Shown here piece after piece: positions 52,100 to 64,000 of a stretch of 64,000 nt of DNA (position 1 is its first letter; the number at the start of each line of letters is the position of its first letter). Origin of the DNA: Liolophura sinensis (Eukaryota > Mollusca > Polyplacophora > Chitonida > Chitonidae). Below the pieces are notes generated by a model that had not been told where the DNA came from, did no database searches, and saw nothing but the letters and a program-made list of their open reading frames with translations. Location: positions 26,932,628-26,996,627 of the forward strand of contig NC_088305.1 in NCBI RefSeq assembly GCF_032854445.1, read 5' to 3'. The translations under genes were made by a program, and so were the position numbers.

Positions 52100-54430
52100 A
52101 AATTGACTACAGTATAGAGGATCCTGGTTTATGTAGATATAAGCTTCTGGGACTTTAGTACAGCTGCATAATCATAGCTTATGTAGATGTAAGCCTCCGG
52201 GGCTCTCAGGACACCAGCGAAATCCTGGTTTATGTAGAAATCACCATCCGGGGCTCTCAGGACACCAGCGGAATCCTGGTTTATGTAGATATGAGCCTCC
52301 GGGGATCTCAGGACACCAGCGGAATCCTGGTTTATGTAGATATAAGCCTCCGGGGTTCTCAGGACACCAGCGGAATCCTGGTTTATGTAGATAAGCCTCC
52401 AGGGCTCTCAGCACACCAGGGGAATCCTGCTTTATGCAGATATAAGCCTCCAGAACTCCACCAGTCCACCAGCACGATCACGGTTTATGTCGATATAAGC
52501 CTCCGGGACTCTTAGTACAGCAGCAGGATCCTGGTTTATGCCGATATAAGCCTCTGGGACTCTTAGTACAGGAGCACAATCCTGGTTTATGTAGATATAA
52601 GCCTCCGGGACTCTTAGTACAGCAGCAGGATCCTGGTTTATGCCGATATAAGCCTCTGGGACTCTTAGTACAGGAGCACAATCCTGGTTTATGTAGATAT
52701 AAGCCTCTGGGGCTTATATCTACATAAACACTGGTGTCCTGAGTGTCCGGAATCCTGCTTTATTTAGATATGAGCCTCCAGGGCTCTCAGGACACCAGCG
52801 GAATCCTGGTTTATGTAGATGTCACCCTCCGGGGCTCTCAAGACACCAGCGGAATCCCGGTTTATGTGGATATAAGCCCCCAGGGCTCTCAGGACACCAG
52901 GGGAATCCTGGTTTCTATAGATATGAGCCTCCAAGGCTCTCAGGACACCAGCAGAATCCTGGTTTATGTAGATATAAGCCTCCGAAGTTCTCAGGACACT
53001 AGCGGAATCCTGCTTTATGCAGACATAAGCCTCCAGAACTCTTAGTCCACCAGCATGATCCTGGTTTATGTGCATATAAGCCTCCGGGAATCTTAGTACA
53101 GCAGCACAATCCTGGTTTATGTAGATATAAGCCTCTGGGGCTCTCAGGGCACCAGTGGAATCCTGGTTTATGTAGATATAAGCCTCCAGGGCTCTCAGGA
53201 CACCAGCGGAATTCTGGTTTATGTAGATATAAGCCTCAGGGGCTCTCAGGACACCAGCGGAATCCTGGTTTATGTAGATATAAGCCTCTGGGGTTCTCAG
53301 GACACCAGCGGAATCCTGGTTTATGCAGATATAAGCCTCCAAAACTCTAAGTCCACCAGCACGATCCTGGTTTATGTAGATATAAGCCTCCGGGAATCAT
53401 AGTACAGCAGCAGGATCCTGGTTTATGCCGATATAAGCCTCCCGGGCTCTCAGGACACCAGCGGAATCCTGGTTTATGTAGATATAAGCCTCCGGGACTC
53501 TGAGTACAGCAGCAAGATCCTGGTTCATATATACATAAGCCTCCGCGAGTCCTAGTCCACCAGCACAATCTTAGCTTATGTAGATATCACCCTCCGGGAT
53601 TTAGTGCACCAGCAGGGTCCTGGTTTATGTAGATATAAGCCTCCGGGGCTCTCAGGGCACCAGCGGAATCCTGGTTTATTTAGATATAAGCCTCCGAGAC
53701 TTTCAGGACACCAGCAGAAACCTGATTTATGTAGATGTAAGCCCCAGCGACTCTTAGTGCAGCAGCACTAGCATCCTGGTTTCTGTCGATATAAGCCTCC
53801 AGGACACTTAGTCCACCAGCAGGATCCTGGTTTATGTAGATGTAAACCTCCGGGACTTAGTACAGCAGTAGGGTGCTAGTGTATGTAGGTATAAGCCTCT
53901 GGGACTCTTAGTGCCGCAGCAGGATAGTGGTTTATGTAGATATAAGCCTCCGGGAGACTTAGTACAGCAGTAGGATGCTAGTGCATATAGATATAAGCCT
54001 CCAGAACTCTTAGTACAAGAGCACGATCCTGGTTTATGTGGATATAAGCCTCCGGGATTTAGTGCACCAGCAGGGTCCTGGTTTATGTAGATATAAGCCT
54101 CCGGGGCTCTCAGGGCACCAGCGGAATCCTGGTTTATTTAGATATAAGCCTCCGAGACTTTCAGGGCACCAGCGGAAACCTGATTTATGTAGGTGTAAGG
54201 CCCAGCGACTCTTAGTGCAGCAGCAAGATCCTGGTTCATATATACATAAGCCTCCCCGACTCCTAGCCCACCAGCACAATCTTAGCTTATGTAGATATCA
54301 ACCTCCGGGATCCTGGTTTATGTAGATATAAGCCTCTGGGACTCTTAGTACAGCAGTAGGGTGCTAGTGTATGTAGATATAAGCCTCCGGGACTCTTAGT
54401 GCGGCAGCAGGATAGTGGTTTGTGTAGATA
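52100..54430 (-). repeat. 51-bp satellite (about 45 units), open as 17-residue repeats
   Basis: The unit CCTGGTTTATGTAGATATAAG plus about 30 bp has a 51-bp period. Two main variants alternate in blocks: one with GCTCTCAGGACACCAGCGGA and one with ACTCTTAGTACAGCAGCAGG. Because 51 is a multiple of three and the consensus lacks stops in one minus-strand frame, runs such as 53342-52764 stay open for 192 codons (Ala-Tyr-Ile-Tyr-Ile-Asn-Gln-Asp-Ser-Ala-Gly-Val-Leu-Arg repeats). No start signal, signal peptide or splice context supports expression. The array separates the two copies of the 50.27-50.79 kb segment. Confidence 0.85.
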
Positions 54431-54449
54431 TACCATAAAATGTCCTTTG

Positions 54450-54925
54450 TGTAGATCTGTAATAACACAAGCAGATTACAATTGGTCACATATGTTCAGC
54501 TCTTTCTAGAAAATTGCGTAATGTTTTCTCTCTCCCATTCACCGTGACTGCCTTCTCGTCATGCCATTTTCTGATATTTACTGTGTATATGGCAATGATC
54601 TCGTGCAGCATTTCTTGTTCACTTATACCACAAAGTTCCCATAATGCAATTTCTTGACAGTGGCGTGATTATTTCTTTGGTTTGTGGAAATGAATAACGT
54701 TGCAGTGCGACAGTTTTAATTACCTCATATATTTGCGGTCATATGGGGTATTGTTTTAACAGTTCCACCTTAGCACGTCGAATCTTTAGATTTCGGCAGT
54801 TGTTCCAGTGGATTAACGCCCGTCTGCTGACCATAGGTCAACCAAGAAAGGCTGCAATCACTGAAGGACAGATGAGATCTGGTCAAAAATTGCGGAAATA
54901 TCCAATTAAACTTAAAAGGTTTTTT
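54450..54925 (+). repeat. Duplicated terminal-exon region of secreted gene copy 1, decayed
   Basis: This segment aligns with 50270-50790, including the CATAATGCAATTTCTTG site and the acceptor TTTTAACAG at 54760. The exon copy reads Val-Pro-Pro then TAG at once, so it cannot serve as the last exon. The duplication flanks the 51-bp satellite. Confidence 0.6.
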
Positions 54926-55220
54926 TACTCAAATTTATATCGGAACTTGATGATCAGTGAACTATATACAAATTTCTGTTCCTTTCATGTTGTTGGTGCT
55001 TTACGCAGTACAAAGAGATACTTCATTTAAACGTCAAAGTTAAGGACAGATTTGTGTGTGAAGAAAATCGACAAGAGACCGGAAGAAACAATCACAGGAG
55101 GTGCTGTACCTGGCTAACTGCCCTGGGTAAAATCACTGCCATAGCAATGGAGACTGATTTTTGAAACGTGAGCACAGTGGTCAAGATTAATGATATAAAA
55201 CGCCTTAAGGGTCTGAAATA

Positions 55221-56772
55221 AACTACCAGGCAAAAGAAAGGTTTCACCCACTTCTTGAGCCCATAAAACAAAAACAAAGTCAGATATAAGAATTAAGAAG
55301 ATTGGTTTATAAACAAGAATCATTGTGAAATATTCTCTCAAAAAGGCTTTAAAATATTGGCATTCAACTGGCCACAAAACACAATGAAAGAGACAAGGGG
55401 TCAGAAGAAAAAATTACACAAATGTAAAGTTAACTGGCAAGTGCATGTAAAGTTACAGTATCCACAGAAATGAAGGACTACAGTCATCAGTAGCGAGTGT
55501 GGCCACCCTGGGCATCAATGCATGCAAGCACACGCCTCCGTATTGACGTCGTCCGTCGCCGGATGGCGTCAGCTGGGGTAACGTTCCATAGGTTTAACAG
55601 AGCTTGCTCAAGTTCCTGTTGGTTAATTGGAGGAGGCACCAACTGTCTCAAACGGCGGTCAAGGTGATCCCTGAGATGGTCAATGGGGTTCATGTCTGGT
55701 GAGTTGGCTGGCCAGGGCAACACGATGACGTTTGCGGTCTCGAGGTAGTCTGTAAAAATGCGGGCAGTGTGAGGTCTTGCGTTGTCGTGTTGCAAGATCG
55801 ATCCTTTCGGCTGTCATTAAAGGAAAGGAACGACGACAGGTCTCAGTTCCTCATCAAGGTATCGCTGGCCAGTCAGATTACCTCGCACAATAACCAGCTG
55901 CGTCTTCATTTGGTCACAAATCCCTCCCCAAACCATGACGCCTCCGCCTCCAAACGGATAAACCTCTCTTACGCAGTTTGGCGCGAGACGCTCGCCTCTT
56001 CGTCGGAAAACTCGAACTCTGCCATCGTTCCTGAATAGACAGAACCTGCTCTGGTCTGTAAACAGCACTCTCGCCCAGTCACGTCGCTGCCACCGACGTA
56101 CAATACGTGTCCATCGCAATCTGCGTTGACGGTGTAAAAGGGTCAAGGCCATCCTACGGAAGGGGCGGTAAGGTCGTAAACCAGCTGAACGAAGACGACG
56201 CAGTGTTGTCCTGGGGCTGATGACATGGCCTAGTGCCGTCCCCGCTGTTGACGTCGCCGTGACAAATCGGTTTCGGAGGTGGATCTGCCGGATGTAGCGA
56301 TCTTCAGCCGCAGTTGTTACCCTCGGTTTTCCCGGTCTTGGTCTGTCTTGGGTCTGGCCTGTCTGCTGATAGCGTATCAACAACCTCCTGATGGTGGTTT
56401 GGCTGCAGTTGAACGTTCTTGCAATGTGACGTTGCGAGACTCCCATGGTGGACATACCGATGGCCTGGTCTCGTTGCGCTTACGTAAGTCTTGGCATACT
56501 GTTGGTGTTTTTTCGGTCACTGAATGTCTGCTCTTTCGAGCAAGAGTATTTATGCAACATTACCGCACGTGCATCACGAGCCATGCCTCAAAAGGACCTT
56601 TTGCATGTTATCGCAATTTCACAATTCCAATTGCTGCGTTCGTGACGATGCGTTCTGGTAGAGGAAACGATGCAGTCATACACCATGTCCTGCTTAGAAT
56701 CAAATCCGGAACCGCGCTTTTATTTTTTTTATGACAAAAAATACGGTGAAACCTTTCTTTTGCCTAGTAGTT
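55221..56772 (-). mobile_element. Tc1-like DNA transposon
   Basis: 28-bp terminal inverted repeats (AACTACCAGGCAAAAGAAAG at the left; right end with one difference) are flanked by TA at 55219-55220 and 56773-56774. The element is 1552 bp, the usual Tc1 size, and holds a Tc1-type transposase on the minus strand. A SINE of family 1 begins directly at its right TA. Confidence 0.9.
55487..56497 (-). pseudogene. Tc1-like transposase, DD34D, frameshifted
   Basis: The frame starts at ATG 56497 (Met-Pro-Arg-Leu-Thr) but meets TAA at once; the real reading continues in another frame from about 56480. A paired helix-turn-helix region (Gly-Val-Ser-Gln-Arg-His-Ile-Ala-Arg; Gly-Lys-Pro-Arg-Val-Thr) and the DDE domain follow: Thr-Asp-Gln-Ser-Arg-Phe (first Asp), Gly-Gly-Gly-Val-Met-Val-Trp-Gly-Gly, then after a frameshift near 55805 His-Asp-Asn-Ala-Arg-Pro-His (second Asp). 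The third position reads Asn-Pro-Ile-Asp-His-Leu, Asp instead of the usual Glu, 34 residues after the second Asp. Two frameshifts make it inactive. Confidence 0.8.
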
Positions 56773-56774
56773 TA

Positions 56775-57048
56775 TTTATTTATTTATTTATTTATTTGAT
56801 TGGTGTTTTACGCCGTACTCAAGAATATTTTACTTATACGACGGCGAACAGCATTATGGTGGGAGGAAACCGGGCAGAGCCCGGGAGAAACCTACAACCA
56901 CCCGCAGGTTGCTGTCAGACCTTCCAACCTACGGCCGGAGAGGAAGCCAGCATGAGCTGGACTTGAACTCACAGCGATCGCATTGGTGAGAGGCCCCTGG
57001 GTCAATACGCTGCGCTAGCGCGCTTACCGAATGAGCAACGGAGGCCCA
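56775..57048 (-). repeat. SINE family 1, near full length
   Basis: On the minus strand a tRNA-like head (A box degenerate, B box GAGTTCAAGTCCAGC) is followed by the body TGCTGGCTTCCTCTCCGGCC, ACGACGGCG/CGCCGTCGTATAAG and a tail of ATAAATAAATAA. It sits against the Tc1-like element. Confidence 0.85.
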
Positions 57049-57869
57049 AGGATCTGAAATAGCGAGTTGACAGAAAGGAATTGGAAAGATGGAATAAACA
57101 CAAAAACAGGGAGTTTTATTGAACAGCAATTTTTAGTTTTACCTTTAAGATATAGATACCGACCTGTTTAATTATCACGTTGGCCCTATCGAGCATTTCC
57201 CATTTGAAATAAGTCTGAGAATTAAACCATAATTCTGTTATGAACGTACGTATCAATTAGGAAAGTTTCATCAACTTACTCAGATAGGATCAATCAATTA
57301 TTTGTCAAAACTGAATTGAAACACCACTTATAACTTGGATACATACAGTGCCTTGCACAATCTGCCGATTCCTTGAGTCAAGCTGTGCACATCGTAATAT
57401 GTAGTATATCAAATTACTTATACAAGACCGTGTAGCAACGGGTGTGCACGCTGAAAATAGGAAATATCACAGCTCGTGATGATATTTCTCAAAAGCACGA
57501 TTGTATAAGTGTGTAAAAATAACGAAACGTGTAGAATTTGTGTTGTTACGTGTCACTGATTAAAGGCAAATGTGGCAGCGAGTTTGAATAATTTTATATA
57601 CAACTGAATATAGGTGACTCGCTAAAAGAAACAGACTATAGGAATATTATTTGCACCATGTTAATAACATATGACTATTATCTCTGGCCCATTCTCCTGT
57701 AGCGCTGTCCTCGTCCTGTCCAGATTGCCTCATGGCAAACAAGGTAGCAGGCTCGAATTCCAGAATCGCGGCAATTTATCCTACCGATAAAACTGACTGC
57801 AGTTGTACACAGTACATGAGATTGCCTTAAACCTGCATTCCTTCTGAAGCCAAATTACGATTGTTACGA

Positions 57870-58137
57870 TATTTATTTATTTATTTCATTGGTGTTTTAC
57901 GGCGTACTCAAGAATATTTCACTTATACGACGGCGGCTAGCATTATGGTGAGAGGAAGCCGGACAGAGCCCGGAGGAAACCCACGACCATCCGCAGGTTA
58001 CTGTCAGACCTTCCCACGTATGACCGGAGATGAAGCCTGCATGCGCTGGACTTGAACTCTCAGTGACCTCATTGATGAGAGGCCTGCGGGTCATTACGCT
58101 GCACTAGCGCGCTAATCAACTGAGCCACGTAGGCCCC
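57870..58137 (-). repeat. SINE family 1, full-length reference copy
   Basis: On the minus strand: GGGGCCTACGTGGCTCAGTT (A-box region) followed about 60 bp later by GAGTTCAAGTCCAGCGCATG (B box), then the conserved body containing GTCGTATAAGTGAAATATTC and CTTGAGTACGCCGTAAAACA, and a CCAATGAAATAAATAAATA tail. The A and B boxes show a tRNA origin and polymerase III promoter. I recall this repeat from many mollusc sequences. Confidence 0.85.
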
Positions 58138-59890
58138 TGTTACGATATTAACGAATCATTGTCACGAAAACATAACCACTTACAGATTAAATTCCGGTTT
58201 TACATTCCGCTCTTCATTTTATAACTGAGAATCACGTAGCTACATTGTAGAAGTCAACAATGCAGTGCTTTTGACAATACCTAGTTGAACAAAGGATGCC
58301 GGTTTTCATTGATTCTAGACAATCTCTCTAAATTTATGTAATACGAAAAATCTTCGTAACAGAAGTAGTCACAGGTGAACACTCTCGCCCAAAGATTCTA
58401 TTTCGCATAAATCACTTCACCCTGGCCTCAACTCAGCGCGGATAAACATCTTTGTATACTTAGCCAGAAACTTACATCTATGCCTTTTCACATGCACTGA
58501 TTGCTTCCGGTATGTGGGTCTCTGTGTATGCCTACGCTTGTTTATGCGTGTTGCTCTTCGCGATTTCATGTCCTACTTTCTTTAGAAATTCAGACCATTG
58601 CTTTGATCAATATAGTTATTAGGAGTCCTCTATGAACACAGACCTCTGGTGTTGAAAATGATTTTGCATGAAACCAAATATCGACAAAAATATCGAAATT
58701 TGCACCCCATTAATGAAACTATCAGTTCTAAAATCTGGTTTCTTGAGCGCTTTGGTGTGACTTAGATAAGCCAGAAGGTAACTAGACCAGATATAAAGAT
58801 AAATTCTGTGTAAAAACCTGTGATTAGATCAAGGGGATTTTCGTCACGTCCCAGTGGACTCGGACAAAGGTTTAAATAAAGCTCAGGATTGATTTTCGGC
58901 ATTCTTCAATGGATCCAGAGAGCAGCTAATCAGGGGATAGAACATCCGCATAGGAAACATTGATCTGATGTGTTAAATGTTGTGGCACATGTTTGTAGAT
59001 CGATATTTAGACAATGTCGTATATTGGTGATCGCAAACGATATACAGATCTGACTCAAGGAGTGCAAGCACCTGGTCGTAGGTGTGATCTTATCACTGGG
59101 CAAATACAGAAACGTGTCATCTAAAAGCAAAGAGTTGATAAGATAATGTGCTTATTAAGTAAGTAAAAAAGAAACGTAAAGGTGACACGTCGCTGTAACA
59201 CCAAATGCTTAGATAAACATCCATTATTGAGTTGGTGTCACCACTGAATGAGCTTTAATTGGGTGCTTTGATTACGGACATTCCAACTTTTTCATTGTGT
59301 AATTTGGATGAATATGACAGCGGAATAAATCAACTATCCCACTTCGAACCACAGAAAACTAATAATATGACAAATCATCCATGGGTTACTTTTTTGGAAC
59401 ACTATCTTTATTACTTATTTATGTATTGTTTTATATATGTTTAGTATCGTACTGGATAATGTGTCATTTAAACCAGGGTCCTAATGTATACTGAAAAATG
59501 TTCTTGTTGAATTTATTTGTTAGACCATTTTATAGGTTGGAGGGAAATCGAATGCCTGAGGAATAAAAAAAGCTCTTCACCAGTCAGACTAAGATCCCAA
59601 CCAAAATCTCACTAGCACGTTATAAAACTATAAGAACATTTCATATATATGACAGCGGCCGGCATGATGGTGGGAGGAAAGTGGACACAACCCGTGGGAT
59701 GAAACTAAATATTCACCTACAACTATTAAACAAGAACTTAGTTTGCTCCAAGCAGCCCTTAGCAACTGTGATTAACAGCTGTGAACTGTAGACTCAGACT
59801 TATTGTCAAATATGGGAATGAACCTCCCTAATTGGGTACATTTTCCCCCGCCTCAGTCACAAGCCGGGTTGACCAACTTTTTCCTGTAAC
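58138..59890. other. Intergenic stretch without recognisable genes
   Basis: No gene or strong repeat is visible. A trace of SINE family 1 (GGCATGATGGTGGGAGGAAA) is present at about 59655-59700. Confidence 0.4.
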
Positions 59891-59899
59891 GTATGAGTA

Positions 59900-60010
59900 A
59901 TACGTCACCTGCTTGCCCGCAAAACGTCATTAAGATAACGTCACCTGCTTGCCCGCAAAACGTCATCAAAAAACGCCACCTGCATGCCAGCAAACCGTCA
60001 TCAAAAAAGA
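59900..60010 (+). repeat. About 36-bp tandem repeat x3
   Basis: CGTCACCTGCTTGCCCGCAA is repeated at 59907 and 59939, with a diverged third copy (CGCCACCTGCATGCCAGCAA) at 59974. Open on the + strand but without gene context. Confidence 0.6.
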
Positions 60011-60227
60011 AGGACTGTACAGTGGGTTATACAGCTTTGGCCGAGGTTATTCAATCGATAATCTCATCCTGTTATACAATATCGAGCAAGGTCCTACACG
60101 CACACTCAAAAAACAATCTGTTAAATTTAAAAGAAAGTCTGTTATTTGAGTGATGCTAGAATATATTCTGTCTTTCCGGTAGATTACTCAGTTAAAATAG
60201 CACACATATTCTATTAATTCAACATAA

Positions 60228-60425
60228 TTTATTTATTTATTTATTTGATTGGTGTTTTACGCTGTACTCAAGAATATTCCACTTATACGACGGTGGCCAG
60301 CATTATGGTGGGAGGAAACCGGGCAGAGTCTGGGGGAAACCCACGACCATCCGCAGCTTGCTGGCAGACCTTCACAATTACGGCTGGAGAGGAAGCCAGC
60401 ATGAGCTGGACTTTAACTCACAGCG
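60228..60425 (-). repeat. SINE family 1, lacking the tRNA head
   Basis: The ATTTATTTATTTATTTGATT tail, GTACTCAAGAATATTCCACT, GGTGGGAGGAAACCGGGCAG and GGAAGCCAGCATGAGCTGGA match the full-length copy; it ends just after the CTCACAGCG that normally follows the B box. Confidence 0.8.
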
Positions 60426-60789
60426 AAATTCAACATAAAGATTGTGCTAGAGGAACAGGATACTATTTTGAGTATGGCAATGTGTTATGATAACAGAATA
60501 CATTCTAGCATCATTCACACAACAAGCGTCCTGTTAATATTAACAAATTATTATAATTTGTTTTTTATACACTGATAAAAATTCCTTATTATTTTGTCTG
60601 TAGATCTGGTGTTTGGTTAGCACAATCAGCCCGATTAGAAAAAGATAAATACTTTGTTATAAAATGAGTAACAATATAATTTCATTCCTGATAAGATCAC
60701 ATTTACGTCTTCCCCTGATTGTCATCTGAAATACAAATACCCGATTGCTATGAACAAGTTAATATTGATCATTGCTGAACCTGTGGACG

Positions 60790-64000
<3,211 letters not shown>

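Noticed and set aside
52764-53342. 192-codon minus-strand frame as a repeat protein gene
   Set aside because: It consists wholly of the 51-bp satellite, with no promoter, signal peptide or splice context; openness follows from the period being a multiple of three.

Overview
This window is animal nuclear DNA. It has spliced genes with GT-AG introns, TATA and CCAAT promoters, tRNA-derived SINEs, a Ty3/Gypsy LTR element, Tc1/pogo-type DNA transposons and many minisatellites. The SINE content, an APOBEC1-complementation-factor-like gene and a clusterin-like gene suggest a marine lophotrochozoan, most likely a mollusc. This is recalled knowledge, not a database result.

Region 1 (1-9.47 kb) is a decayed Maverick/Polinton (adintovirus-like) element. 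It holds a broken virion-protein gene and a small basic virion-type gene on the + strand. Converging on them is a shredded protein-primed type B DNA polymerase, interrupted by a SINE. A TTAA-flanked piggyBac-like element and a family of dispersed repeats follow. The right part is better preserved: a CCAAT-array/TATA promoter drives a PC4-like gene whose alternative last exon carries a RHIM-like motif. Further pieces of the element lie at 11.2-13.4 kb and, inverted, at 28.35-30.2 kb. Each has the same CCAAT-array promoter, and two of them drive C2H2 zinc-finger genes.

Region 2 (9.5-28.3 kb) holds an exon-like fragment resembling an MFS transporter with a 14-residue repeat tail, a possible first exon at 13.99 kb, and a degenerate DDE-transposase-like gene cut by a 3.4-kb pogo-type transposon. 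It ends with the 3' half (third RRM plus dsRNA-binding domain) of an A1CF/RBM46/RBM47-like gene.

Region 3 (30.8-45.0 kb) is a secreted clusterin-like gene. One of its introns contains a Gypsy element with pol order protease-integrase-RNase H and most of the reverse transcriptase deleted.

Region 4 (48.3-64 kb) holds two paralogous small secreted-protein genes. They are separated by a 2.3-kb satellite of 51-bp units, a Tc1-like element and several SINEs. The second paralogue ends in an in-frame 78-bp minisatellite that repeats its own 5' splice site.

The features most worth a second look are the RHIM-like viral exon with its shared promoter module, and two separate genes in which a minisatellite has grown out of a 5' splice site.
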